Shown in pieces: positions 1 through 10,451 of a stretch of 31,032 nucleotides of DNA. The notes below the pieces were generated by a model. It was not told the origin of the DNA, did no database searches, and saw only the letters and a program-made list of their open reading frames with translations. How positions within the stretch are numbered: the first letter of the stretch is position 1; each line of letters begins with the position of its first letter. This DNA comes from Seison nebaliae (Eukaryota > Rotifera > Pararotatoria > Seisonacea > Seisonidae), in contig JALJEE010001768.1 in assembly GCA_023231475.1 (NCBI GenBank), positions 1 to 31,032 on the forward strand. Direction: 5' to 3'. A program made the position numbers and the translations under genes.

Positions 1-217
1 CAATAATTCTGAAAGTTTTTCATCTTGTCTCGCCGGATGATTTTTATCTTTTGTGATATGGTCCAAGAAAGGTCGAACGATTTCTTTGAAATTCGATTTT
101 GGTAATTTGGTGAATCTGAATATGAATTAAAAGACATTTGACTAATTCACAATTTTTTAACCCAATTATCGCTTCCAATTGATCTTCTGCCTCATAAGTT
201 TTGAAATCTAAAATCAT
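1..217 (-). CDS. Partial gene of unknown function, first two coding exons
   Basis: The gene runs off the left edge of the window. The exon from ATG at 217 down to 162 ends in phase 2. A 46-nt intron (116-161, GTTAAA...TTCAG) follows, and the next exon (115 to the edge) stays open in the matching frame. The joined N-terminus is about 57 residues and reads as acidic helical stretches, for example EAEDQLEAIIGFTKLPKS and later DHITKDKNHPARQDEKLSEL. I do not recognise the family. The ATG at 217 follows an in-frame TGA, so it can be the start; alternatively an acceptor at about 206-207 (GATTTTAG) would join this exon to upstream exons. The intron length and GTT donor match the better-supported genes in the window, which is the main support for the model. 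Confidence 0.5.
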
Positions 218-391
218 TTCTCAAAAATTATCCTGAATCAAAAGATTTTCGGTACTTGTACGAGAATGGGATTTCTTTTTGGCACAGAATAAGAATAAAA
301 ATTGAATGAATGTATGTCAATTCAAAAGAGATCACAATTTGTCTGAAGCTAACAATTCAAACAAAGAAATTTTACGAATCTGATGAATTTA

Positions 392-568
392 ATAATTGAC
401 CTTTTTTGGGTTCGGCTGTCGTGGGTTCGGAGAGTGTTCAGACGTCATTTGGATACGAGATGTATTATGAGGTCGGTTGAATTTTCTACGCTGAATCGTA
501 TACCTTACGAATATCGTTGGAGTAGTGGGAAATTTGTTGGTAATAAACTCAACTTTGTTTTTTCCGTA
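392..568 (-). other. Coding-like open stretch without a start codon
   Basis: On the minus strand, 59 codons are open between stops. The composition differs from the surrounding AT-rich DNA: it is GC-richer and rich in Pro, Asn, Arg and Thr, with the tail TSEHSPNPRQPNPKK. There is no ATG near its 5' end. A possible donor (AAAAAG|GTCAAT) lies at 400/401. It could be an upstream exon of the gene at the left edge, but no unique splice path connects them. Plus-strand frames over the same bases are also open, so this may be chance. Confidence 0.25.
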
Positions 569-1450
569 TTACTATTATACATTGTGAAAGGACGAAATTT
601 TGAATCTAGGACTTTAGGGCATCCTTTTATTTTATTTCCTCAAAATTCGAAAAAAGTGATTTAAGGTCACCTTTTTTATACATGCTTAAGCGTGTAATAC
701 ATTGTTGGAGAAGGAGAGAAATGTTTAGCTACGACGGTTTTATAAAACCGTCTTACAAATAACTACAAAATAATACTATTTGTTAGACGAAAGACGATTA
801 AAATAATTGACAAAGATTAGAAGATAAGCCAACGTTTATAAGCTTTAAAATACTTCAAACAGTGCTATTAGTCGACTGCTTGATGTCCAAACCCCATGGT
901 TTAAGATTCAAACATAACTGATCTAATTAATTATCGATCAAGATAATATGAGAAATCGAAGAAGTTCCGTTCATCATTATTTTGGAGACTCTCCTAATAA
1001 GAAAAACTTTATTTATTCTTTAAATTTAATAATGTTTTGGATTTTTTGTTTCTTTTTTGGATTTTTGGAAGATGAAAAAGTATCCCAAAAACGAAATTAA
1101 AGAAGAAATATTTCAAACCTGAATTTGAAGAACATTATTAGAAAATATCAATATCTTTATGTAATGAAAGACGAATGGTATACAGTAATTAAGATTTAAC
1201 AAGATGAAAATGAGAAGAAGATAAATAGGATTAGATGAAATAAGGTACATTATTAGTAGTCAGTAATTATTAAGTTATTAATTTTTATTGAATTCAAAGT
1301 CAACTGACACGTCATTATTCGTCAATATTGGCAGTTGATACAGTAAACGAAATATGTCATGAATACTAATATGAAGAATACTAAATACTATGTAAGTGGT
1401 AGTTGTAGAGTAGTCTAATTTAAGACAGAGTTCCTCACTGTAAGATAATT
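569..1450. other. Non-coding stretch upstream of the two-TM gene
   Basis: About 880 bases are AT-rich with no supported exon on either strand. The palindrome at 733-752 is the only distinct structure seen. The region presumably holds the promoter and 5' leader of the plus-strand gene at 1451, but no clear TATA box or initiator could be singled out. Confidence 0.4.
733..752. repeat. Perfect 20-bp palindrome
   Basis: GACGGTTTTATAAAACCGTC reads the same on both strands, with no spacer. It lies in the non-coding stretch left of the two-TM protein gene. It may be a hairpin, a dimeric protein-binding site, or chance in AT-rich DNA. The GACGG/CCGTC ends make pure low complexity less likely. Confidence 0.6.
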
Positions 1451-1981
1451 ATGAATACTAGTGTTGCATTAGAAGAAGGTCCGATTCTGTTATTAATTTT
1501 ATGTGTTAATACTATTTTAATCCATTTTTTAGAATATAGCACACAAATAAGACCATTGATAGAAAACATCTCACATCATAGCCAAGTAAATAATATTCTA
1601 GTACTTTTAATAGTGATAATAGGACTTTTATTAGGTTTGGCAAAGTTCGTTACATCAGCAACATTTCTAAACAATGCTAAAATTTATAATGACTTGTCTC
1701 TAACTCGTCGTATAAATTATTTAAACAAATTATACGGAGAAGAAGATCTTTTTTTAAGATTATATGTTAAGCAATGTCAAGCTAAGTATCTGTATTGCAA
1801 GGAGGGTTGTCATCTAATTAATAATTTTCCTTTGGCGTTTGCATATCTACTGAAACACCGAATGCGTGAACCAACTAAGGAAACAACGAATGAATTGATG
1901 GATCTAAAATTTCAATTAGAAGAATTACCAAATACAATTCAATTTTCAATAGGGTTTATTTTGCATACTTTGAAGAAATAG
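1451..1981 (+). CDS. Unknown protein with two N-terminal membrane segments (176 aa)
   Basis: This is a single uninterrupted frame from ATG to TAG. Two hydrophobic segments are visible, at about residues 11-30 (PILLLILCVNTILIHFL) and 46-67 (NNILVLLIVIIGLLLGLAKF). Between them is a short polar loop with two His residues. The remaining roughly 105 residues are soluble and charged, with a small Cys cluster (KQCQAKYLYCKEGC) around 110-121 and a likely C-terminal helix ending in LKK. I do not recognise the family. The alternation of membrane and polar segments and the lack of biased repeats argue for a real gene. It lacks an intron, unlike most genes here. It could be a lineage-specific membrane protein. 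Confidence 0.55.
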   Translation: MNTSVALEEGPILLLILCVNTILIHFLEYSTQIRPLIENISHHSQVNNILVLLIVIIGLLLGLAKFVTSATFLNNAKIYNDLSLTRRINYLNKLYGEEDLFLRLYVKQCQAKYLYCKEGCHLINNFPLAFAYLLKHRMREPTKETTNELMDLKFQLEELPNTIQFSIGFILHTLKK

Positions 1982-3156
1982 TTATTTTAATTTTTAGATA
2001 CTTAAATATCATACTGGACTATATTTTTGGTTGTGGGAATTTTATTACTGCTACTATACCAATGAATAACAGACCATTCTAAATTGAAATAATAAGATAC
2101 ATTCATTCTGCTTCTTAGTTGAAAATAGTAACTTATATATGAATACAACAGTATTATATATAGAACCGAGGTCTTATTTATTTTCGAATAAAGACTTAAA
2201 AACCTTAATTTTTTCATTAATTTAAGTTAACTTTATTGGAAATTTTGTATCTAAAACTTATCAGTTTTAACTCCGATGTAATTCATACGAAAGCATACGA
2301 ATTGTTCTTTTTCAAATATCAATATTTTTATACTGGTAAAGCATTTTACTAACAACAGTGCCAACAACAGGTTGGAATGATTAGTTATAGAAATTCTGTT
2401 GTTGTCAGAAATGAATATTCCTAATCTTGCGGCATTTGGTGCATTTTATTTATATATATACAAAGTGCCATGCTAATTATGGTTAGTTCAGTTTCAACCG
2501 GACGATTACATAAAATTTCGTAGAAAACCGAAGTTAATAAATAATAGTGAAATAATTGAGAAATTGAAAAAAGAAACTTTGTGCAGGAAGAACTATAGAT
2601 CAGAAAATACAAATGGTTCTAAATGGGAATTTATTGAATGAATGTCCATTAGGAAAAATGTCAGGCTGAAAAGTTTATTGAAATATGAAATGAAATGAGA
2701 GAAGGAAATTTTGCGATATAGAAGTTATATGAGTGAAAAAGAAAAAATGTTAAATATTTTCTTCGACAATATGTATATTTAGTGAAGCAGAATCATCTTC
2801 CCTAGTTATTGAACGAAAAATAATTTGAAAAAGAAAAATAATTTAATAAAATTCATATTCATATATTAAAGTGGGAGATGATATTGTTGTTAATATTTGT
2901 TTGAGAAAATGATTAGATTGAATTTGTTTATCACTCATTCATTAAATTAAAGAGTTTCATTAGAAAGTAAAAAATAAAACAAATGGATCTTCATTAAAAC
3001 GATGAAAGAGAACATTAATTGATCATTAGTGATGCCAAGATAAAGAACAGTTTTGTGTGTTTGTGTAAGTTATTGAAGAAAGAAAGAATGTTTGCAGTGA
3101 AATGATGATTCCAACATATATTATCATGTAATTGTTGTTTCCTTCTTCTATTATAT
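1982..3156. other. Intergenic stretch, nothing supported
   Basis: This is AT-rich DNA between the two-TM gene and the 3' end of troponin I. Small open frames on the minus strand (around 2002-2217 and 2421-2612) are rich in Ser, Tyr, Leu and Ile and look like random AT-rich translation. I see no RNA gene. Confidence 0.4.
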
Positions 3157-3161
3157 TTATT
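3156..3161 (-). terminator. Poly(A) signal overlapping the troponin I stop
   Basis: The bases GAATAAATA on the minus strand contain AATAAA with the TAA stop codon inside it. If this hexamer is used, the 3' UTR is only a few tens of bases long. Confidence 0.5.
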
Positions 3162-3988
3162 CAGCTACTTCACCTTCATCTTTAGCTGATTTCAATTGTT
3201 CACGGAAATCCACTTTTTCTTTCGTCTCTTCTTCTTCTAATTCGAACTTCTTCTTTCCACTTGATTTCAATGCATTTCGATCAAAGATTGGCTCTTTCTT
3301 TTCCGTAAGTTTTTGCATTTTCAAGAATCTTTTAAAATTGAAAAAGTTGAACTTTAGCAAAATGTTTTCACCAACTTTCCTTGTGTCTTCGAAATCTTTT
3401 TCAAAGTTGGTTTAATAAATTTACCTTTCACGTCATTCACTTTTATCGTTTGTTCGTTGATCTCATAATCATTCTTTCTCACTTTAAATTCAATATCATA
3501 TTTATTCTCATCAGCAATTTTGATTTGGCTATGAATCTCTTTTGCCAACGATACGAGAGAAGCTTAAACGCGGAATAAAATGGTTTGAGATTAAAAGAAA
3601 TGAAGTGATAAAACCTTCGTTCATTGAAGTCAAATCTGGAAGTGCTTTCACTCGTTCTTGAATATAATATTTCTTTGCTTCCAATTTTTTCAATGCTTCA
3701 TTCTTCAAGTCTTCAGTCGCTTTTTGCATAATAAGAATCTTGAAATTCAATTTTATCTAAATTGAATTCTTTAGTAAATAGTAAACTCTCAATTTCTTTT
3801 TTTTCTCGGGTGTCAAACCGAATTTCTTCTTCTTTTCCGCCTTTTCACGAGCTTCGCGACGTTTGCGCTCACGCTCTGCCTTCTTACGAGCACGTCGCTC
3901 ATCTTCTGTCATTACATGATCGTCGTCCTGTTATTTAATTATTATTAAAATTTAATAAAAGTTTTATACAAAATTTAACTTCACCCAT
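3157..3988 (-). CDS. TnI: Troponin I (210 aa, five exons)
   Basis: This is the inhibitory subunit of the muscle troponin complex, which binds actin-tropomyosin, troponin C and troponin T on the thin filament. Exons are 3988-3980, 3927-3787, 3738-3615, 3562-3376 and 3328-3157. All phases agree and total 633 nt. The first coding exon is only nine bases (Met-Gly-Glu). In order, the protein has an acidic/basic N-terminal helix, the conserved LTPEKKKKLR segment, a Lys/Glu-rich troponin T-binding helix, then YDIEFKVRKNDYEINE and IKVNDVKGKFIKPTLKKISK, the hallmark inhibitory/switch region. The tail is FELEEEETKEKVDFREQLK. Introns are 47-52 nt with GTT donors. The apparent stop near 3354 lies inside the fourth intron, so the gene is intact. 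The stop codon overlaps an AATAAA. The sequence around ERVKALPDL resembles spiralian rather than arthropod troponin I (from memory). Confidence 0.95.
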
Positions 3989-5015
3989 TTTTTGAAAGGC
4001 ACACTTAAACTATTCGAATGTAAGACTCTGCTACTAAAAAGAAATGGAAATTGTTGAGAAAATTGAGTATTGTGTAAGAATAAAAAAAGGAGAAGGAGTT
4101 CTACACTAGATTCGTATATAAATCTCCTAGAAATAAAACGTTATGAGTTATCTGTTTTGCACTTATTAGAAAGCAATTGGCAGAATGCATAGTCGGAACG
4201 AATAGAGACTTATGGAACATAATACTATTTGTGAATAATCCAGTAAAGAGAAAGAACTCGTCTTAGTAGGAAAACATTCCAGTTATACTTTCCCAATGTA
4301 ATCAACAAGTAATCGTTGGAATGCAACAGATGCAAATACGAAAATGTATAACATCAGTCGGTAGTATCGACTCATCGCTGAAATTCCGACGGTAATGAGA
4401 AAGAAGATCTAGAGTGGAATTTCTTCTTCTTCGAAAAGAATGATACTAGAAAAAAAGAATAAAATAGAATTTCTCATGTAGACGAATCATTCTTATATAA
4501 GTTTTTCCTTTTCATTTATATAATGCCCAAGTAGTTAAGACAGAAGATAACACGCCTCATACACGAACGTAACAGAAATTTAAAAAAAAAGAAAATTGAA
4601 GAACTTGATTTTTGCATCATCTATCTTATTTGATGTAGCTCATTTTGAAATGTATCTCTTTTTCTCAAGTCTCAAGTTATACACGTATGTTCGTTTTTGT
4701 TGTTCGTTTAATTATTATATGAATTTTTTACTCTTCCTACCAACTGGAAATAACGCCATTCATATGAACGCTCAAGAAGGAGATGAGCATTTTACTTTGG
4801 CAATACTTGAGTATAAGTTGTTTCCGCAGAAATGATGAAATGAGATGCAAAATAAAGTGAAGGAAAATAAGTTTTTTTTAAAGATCAGTTCCTAATGTAT
4901 TTTATTCGACCTTCATTCCTCAACAAAACAGGAATATTTTCAAGAATAATATTATTATTATAATGAAATTATTTCTAATTATTTTACTTTCGTTTACGTT
5001 CCGCCCAAACAACAA
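3989..5015. other. Troponin I upstream region, no further gene supported
   Basis: About 1 kb lies between the troponin I start and the EPS8 end; both genes are on the minus strand. It should contain the muscle promoter and any 5' UTR exon of troponin I. A plus-strand frame at 4596-4835 is hydrophobic and shows no family features, so I do not call it. Confidence 0.4.
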
Positions 5016-8000
5016 TTAATTTTCTGTAAGCTGTTCTGTTTGTTTTTTCCGTTGTTGAAGAATATGGTTCAACTCACTGTCGATTGTGTTGGTATGGCAC
5101 TATGTGAAATTTTAAATGAGAATTCCATTAATTAGTCAGAGATACAAAGAAATGAGGTAACTCCTGAAATATTCTTTTGTAGACGGACGCAATTTTGGAA
5201 TCGATTCATTTCTGTTTCATCATAAAACGATCTGCCTTCTCCACATTCAGCGATTTGCTTTTGGCTCATTCCAAATAGTTTACGACCATTCAATTGTCCA
5301 AATAACGAAATAAATCTTTACCAAATAAAACTCTAATAAATAAATTGAATGATGGAGTAAACTGTTGAGAAAAGCCTTTCATAATCATCCAACGTCTCAT
5401 TTCATCACATGTCGAATTTACATTAATCATACGATTTTGACTCATCGATCGTTTGGGTAATGCATTCTTGTTTGATGAATGTAGGACAATATTTTCGTTT
5501 AACGAAATATTTCGTTGTATTACATTGGACGGAAGGTTGCATCGTCCCCAGCTAAATTGATCCGTTTCCTGATCAAAATTCTTAAAAAATATTAAAAAAA
5601 TTTTTAGAAAAAATTATATTGTTGAGAAAAATTTTGTAGGCTTAACTCGACATGTGTCCGGACTTTCCTGAATATTTTGTGCAACTACGGAAGGTAATTG
5701 TTGATTGAAATGAGATACATCTAATGGAAAAAGAAATAGTAAAAATAATTCAATAAGATGATTTGTTTAGTATATTTTTTTTTAGATGAATATTTTTTAA
5801 TAGAAAAGATATTTTAATTGTTATTGAACTAAATCTAAAAATTATTCTACGAACGATTTTCCCTAAAATCAATTTAATTAATTTTGCTAAAGAAAAATGG
5901 TTAATTGTGGAACAGTAAATTAATTACATTGATACAAATAAATAAGAAAATTTTGTTGAATTAATAATTAATAAGTTAATAAGGATTGCTGTATATTTCT
6001 CTTTATATTTCTTTTTATTAGAACTACAATTCAATTTCACAAATCACCGTTATTATAAGCATCTGATCGGCCATTGGCTTTATGTCCTTTTTTCCTAAAA
6101 TCGATAATTGATTCTAAATCTTCTTCGTCCGATGAATAATCTCTCTTTTCTGTAAATCGAATAATTGTCTTCGGGACATATCCAATATTCCCACGAATAT
6201 TCTTCAAACAACACCAATGTTTGCTGGGACGGAAATCGACAATTTTCAAATATTCTCCCGCTTTCACTGATAACTCTCGTTCATTATCAGCCTTACGATT
6301 ATCGAGTGCATTAACGGTACTAGAGGTAAAATAAATGATAAATAAAAATGAAATAAATTGAAAATGAATGGAAGAAGAAATTCGAAACAATTTAATATTG
6401 TGAAATTTATAATAATTCCATAAATTATCGATATCGATCATCACTTGTTTCATTTGTAATTCTTTTGCCATACTTTCATTTGGAGTGTAAATACTATTAT
6501 CGGAACTAGTTGTCATTACAGTACTCTTCAATTTTACACTATTCGTAGGATGGTAATTAGGTTTCACCAAAGTTAACATCTCCTTTGTTATCTGAGTGTG
6601 AACACTCCAAGCAGGACCACCTGTCTCCAATAAATCTATCTCATTATCCAACAAATATTTATAGAGAAACGATTTCGCTTCCGGTGATAACATTGGCGTC
6701 CAAACATTCCGAAGAATTTCACGTTTCGTTACTGAAAATATAATGGATAATGGCGTAAATATAAAATGTATAATTTCCGTCCCGTTCGGTTTATCGATAT
6801 GTGAATTAATTTTTGACTGAATATAAATAAATTTAAGGAACTCAAATCATGCGAATTATCTAACCAAAACGTTGAAACAATATTTGATCTTTTGTAAAAT
6901 GTTGACGAATTCTTCATCGGACGGAAGTTTTCTTCGTAAACGATCCATACCATCTAAGTAATTTGTGTTTTGAGAATAAAATAAAGAAAAGAATCGATGA
7001 TGAAATTAACTTGGCTTTTCAGAATTTTCTCCTCCGTTATTTCGATGTCTAGCATTTTCACTTAAACGAGCGAAAAATATTTCAATTTCCGATAGAATTA
7101 TATTGACAGTATTGGCGCAATCTGCAACGGCCACATTCTGGTTTGCACTATGGGCAATGTCAGGAATAAGACCGAAGTATTTCGAATTATTGTTACGTGA
7201 ATGCAATTCATTCATTTCAATGGTAGGTGGGACATGGATTGGACGGACAGGTATCATCTTTGAAGGATATTCGGATATTCGGTGCATTCCTTTATCGACA
7301 CTGATATTTGGATGATGAATGTCATTGAAATTACCTTCTATTAAATTATTGAGTGTTCGAATGATTTTTATTGCATCATCATTTGTCGGATTGAAAATAT
7401 TCATTTCGCTCACATCCTTTTTGGCGGATATGAATAAAAAAATTTCGAGATTCTCAACTACTTCTTTGACGCAAGTTAAACCGGATATCGATGAAAATGG
7501 AAACTGTTCCACAATTGTTTGTTCTTTTGATCTAATTTGGATAGAAGATTTCGTCAACGTAAAATCACAAAGTACGGGCCAGATACCTTGGTTTTTTAAA
7601 AGCAATTTCAATTTTCTTACACCATCTTCGGGTGTCAAGAGTCCTTTGGTCGAGTCCAATTGGAAAGTAGCAAGATGGCGAGCTTCGTATGTGATTGGGA
7701 ACATTGTGTCGTGTAATAAATAATTGGATTGGGGAATGGAATTGAATGGTAGATTGGAATAAATAAAATGATTATCGTTTGTCAACTGTGATGATTGAGG
7801 AGTAGTTGAAGGATAATGGCAAGGAAATGGATTTATGTTAAATTTTGGTGTTGATGTTAATTGTTGGACATTCGAAGTTCTAGTTGATAGCGAACTCAAA
7901 TTTACGTATTCATTCTGATGATTTGGTTGATTTCTATTTGTTTCTTTAAAATATCAAATGATAAAAATATTTCAATTATAATTGATGTCTGTCGTATGAT

Positions 8001-8269
8001 TCACAACAATAAAGGACAACGAAGACAAACAATGATTACAACAACAACAACAACAACAACATGAGAATTGAGTGGAATATAATAAATTATTTAGAAAGTT
8101 ATCAATGGACGAAGAGGAGAAATAATTAAAAGAATGAATGAAAGTTGAAATAAAATGTAAAATATTTAGAAAGAAGAAAATTTTGTAGAAGAGAATTAAT
8201 GTTCCACACAAACTGGGATGTTCGGTCCCAATCACTTGTGTTACCTAAACATAGTCGCCAATAAGACAT
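5016..8269 (-). CDS. EPS8: EPS8-like actin-regulating adaptor (758 aa, nine exons)
   Basis: EPS8 proteins cap and bundle actin and link receptor signalling to Rac. Exons are 8269-8245, 7943-7011, 6953-6865, 6816-6389, 6319-6048, 5720-5647, 5580-5363, 5315-5162 and 5099-5016. Phases agree and total 2277 nt. A PTB domain starts at about residue 93 (YEARHLATFQLD, then GVRKLKLLLKNQGIW). A conserved middle region follows (SDEEFVNILQKIKYCFNVL and IIHFIFTPLSII). An SH3 domain lies at about 490-545 (ERELSVKAGEYLKIVD, HWCCLK, GYVP). The SAM-like effector end (MRRWMIMKGFSQQF, LNGRKLFGMSQKQIAE) is followed by a last exon with SELNHILQQRKKQ, matching the C-terminal helix of EPS8. The ALYDF motif of the SH3 domain is degenerate (ALDNR). 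The 69-nt intron at 6320-6388 is a multiple of three without stops, so its retention would add 23 residues. The first exon is only 25 nt. Confidence 0.93.
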
Positions 8270-9032
8270 ATTTTCACTTTTAACATTTTCAAAATTTTCT
8301 CATTTAAAACTTGAACAAATACATTTTGTCACAAATATTCGTGAGGTACATACTGTCTGATGGCTAACGAACAGTGATAGTGGAGAAAACGACGAGAAGT
8401 TTCTCTTTCTTTCCGTCAGATAAAATGTAAATAAATTTCCAATAAATTTCATTAAAATTTTTGTTTATTTTAACATTCAAATGCAATTGACGACCGTGCT
8501 TCTTTAAAATTTTTATGTTATTTTGTTTGCATTCAGAAATAAACTGTTCATGACGATTCTGTTACTTTGTCAATAGAGGGACGCTCCTATCCGAATGACA
8601 CATCGTCGACGTGGTAAGAAGAATCTCCTTGACTATTTAACATTTTGCATTAACATACAAATTATCCTTTTTTTGATTCTCTTTTTCTCTTACCAGATCG
8701 ACTAATTAATTATTCGTGAAATTATTTGAAATACAACTGGAATGATATTGAATTACTATCAGGAAATCCTAGAAAGATAATCTATTTATAAATAGTCTTA
8801 ACCGTAAAAGAATTTTCCCAATTCTTTTCTATTCTTTATCTAATAAATAATATAACGATCAGATTAGATTCATTTCACCGAAAGACTGATGGTAATGATG
8901 ACTTGGATGATGATAGGAAAAGAAGATTAAATGATTCGAGAAAAAAGAAGAAATTCTTTTGTAATAAAAGAGAAAATGTGTCATCATCAAAATATATCCT
9001 TCTCATGTTAGTTGTTCAACACCTCAACGCCT
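8270..9032. other. EPS8 upstream region
   Basis: AT-rich DNA separates the EPS8 start from the end of the next minus-strand gene. It presumably holds the EPS8 promoter. I see no exon, RNA gene or repeat. Confidence 0.4.
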
Positions 9033-10451
9033 TTAATATGGCGTACCAGTTATGCTATGTCTTAAGTAAACAAACGAACCTTTCCCATAATTACTGTTCG
9101 AGACAGAATTCCTCTCACGCTTCAACGTTTCTTGTTCATTTACGTCAAATGATTTCCATCTCTCTTCCATGACATAGCGTTGGAAACATTTTGAATAATC
9201 TTCTTCTACTTCTTCACTTTTCTTATCAACAATATCAGAATGATCATTATCAGAATCATTAATGACATCATCTGTAGAAGAATTATCGTTTTCGTTCGTC
9301 AGACCATAAATGTACGATTCCGATGTGTTTGTCGTTAAGGAATTATTGTCAGACAAATTAATATTGGACGTTTCCAATGACGAATATGTCGATAGGTTCG
9401 AATATTCACTTTCTATTATATCAGAATTTTCATCGGTGTGGTTGTTGTTGTTGTTGGATAGTTTTCGTGGAAATCTTCTCGGTTTCACTGGTGGTTGCTC
9501 GTTCACATTCGAAGATCCATTTATTGATTTTTCTAATTGTTTACTTTGTTTCTTTCGACGAATGATTGGCGGACGATGAGATTTTGAAATTTTTAATTTT
9601 TGAACTGACAACGATATTGATGACGACGATGATGATGATGAAAATGATGGAGATGATGATGAAGATGATGATGGTAAAAAATTTGTTGAACGTCTTACGG
9701 ACTCTAATTTCACAGAATTGATTGTTTCATTATCTAAGGAGGACGATGGCGATGATGATCTTAATTTCTCCTTCATTAAACTTTCACATGTTCTAAATAA
9801 CCGACAATTTTTCGTCCCAAATTTATCAAATTTTTCTTTCTGTGACTCTCTTGATGATGTACTACTGATTGTTGTCTTCTCACTCATATAAGCATATTCC
9901 GTGAATGGTTTACTCTTATAATACTTATTATAATTACTTGTTTGTTTCTTTGGAAAATTATCTCGTTTCTGATCACCACAATCAGTGAAATTAACAGTTC
10001 GATAATTGGAATTAATGATTGGTTTCAACGGATAATTTGTTCTCTTCTTCTCAATATGCCAATTTCCCGATTCGTCAGAAATCATTTCATCTGATGAATT
10101 GGTATGATATGATTGTCTTTCTTTTCTTCTTCTTCTTCTTCTTCTTGCATTTGTACCTCTCTCATAATATTTATGTCTTTGATCATAAAATCTATTATTT
10201 TGTCGGCGTTCCCGACGATCGTCATCATTTTGAGATGATAAAATTGATCTACTATCATAATCTTTCTCACGATAATTTTTACGTTTTTTTTGATATAATC
10301 CATTGGAAGACGTAAGTGAACGGTGTAGATTATCATTCATCTCATCATTCTCTTGAATATTGGCAATCAAATGTTCCGATATATTGGCGAGTGTCGTACC
10401 GACAATTTTTTGCATCCGACAAATTATTCGACCGCGATTAAATCCCCTCAT
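9033..10451 (-). CDS. Disordered Ser/Arg/Asn-rich protein of unknown function (472 aa)
   Basis: This is a single open frame whose ATG follows an in-frame TGA, so the start is well placed. The N-terminal 45 residues (MRGFNRGRIICRMQKIVG...) look like the only folded or helical part. The rest is low complexity: an Arg run around residues 103-109, a Ser-rich block at about 260-285, an Asn/Ser/Thr/Asp-rich acidic region, and a more ordered tail (YSKCFQRYVMEERWKSFDV). The segment PPVKPRRFPRKL contains a PxxPxR match to class II SH3 ligands. I do not recognise the family. It lies just upstream of EPS8, an SH3 protein, but that is only proximity. Simple-sequence runs such as the CTT repeats near 10125-10144 explain part of the bias. 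It may have additional exons that I could not place. Confidence 0.65.
   Translation of the reverse strand: MRGFNRGRIICRMQKIVGTTLANISEHLIANIQENDEMNDNLHRSLTSSNGLYQKKRKNYREKDYDSRSILSSQNDDDRRERRQNNRFYDQRHKYYERGTNARRRRRRRKERQSYHTNSSDEMISDESGNWHIEKKRTNYPLKPIINSNYRTVNFTDCGDQKRDNFPKKQTSNYNKYYKSKPFTEYAYMSEKTTISSTSSRESQKEKFDKFGTKNCRLFRTCESLMKEKLRSSSPSSSLDNETINSVKLESVRRSTNFLPSSSSSSSPSFSSSSSSSSISLSVQKLKISKSHRPPIIRRKKQSKQLEKSINGSSNVNEQPPVKPRRFPRKLSNNNNNHTDENSDIIESEYSNLSTYSSLETSNINLSDNNSLTTNTSESYIYGLTNENDNSSTDDVINDSDNDHSDIVDKKSEEVEEDYSKCFQRYVMEERWKSFDVNEQETLKRERNSVSNSNYGKGSFVYLRHSITGTPY

Noticed and set aside
383-664. Plus-strand 93-codon frame
   Set aside because: No family features; it overlaps a more coding-like minus-strand frame and resembles random translation.
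3329-3375. Apparent frameshift and stop inside troponin I
   Set aside because: A 47-nt intron (GTTGGT...AAAAG) joins the flanking frames in phase and gives the expected KTQGKFLKMQK reading, so the gene is intact.
4596-4835. Plus-strand 79-codon frame upstream of troponin I
   Set aside because: Hydrophobic AT-rich translation without motifs or supporting splice structure.
7006-7899. EPS8 starting at 7899
   Set aside because: That codon is TTG. A 25-nt exon at 8269-8245 with ATG and a GTAACA donor joins in phase to an acceptor at 7944.
8038-8061. CAA-type simple repeat as a functional element
   Set aside because: An ordinary microsatellite inside the first EPS8 intron.
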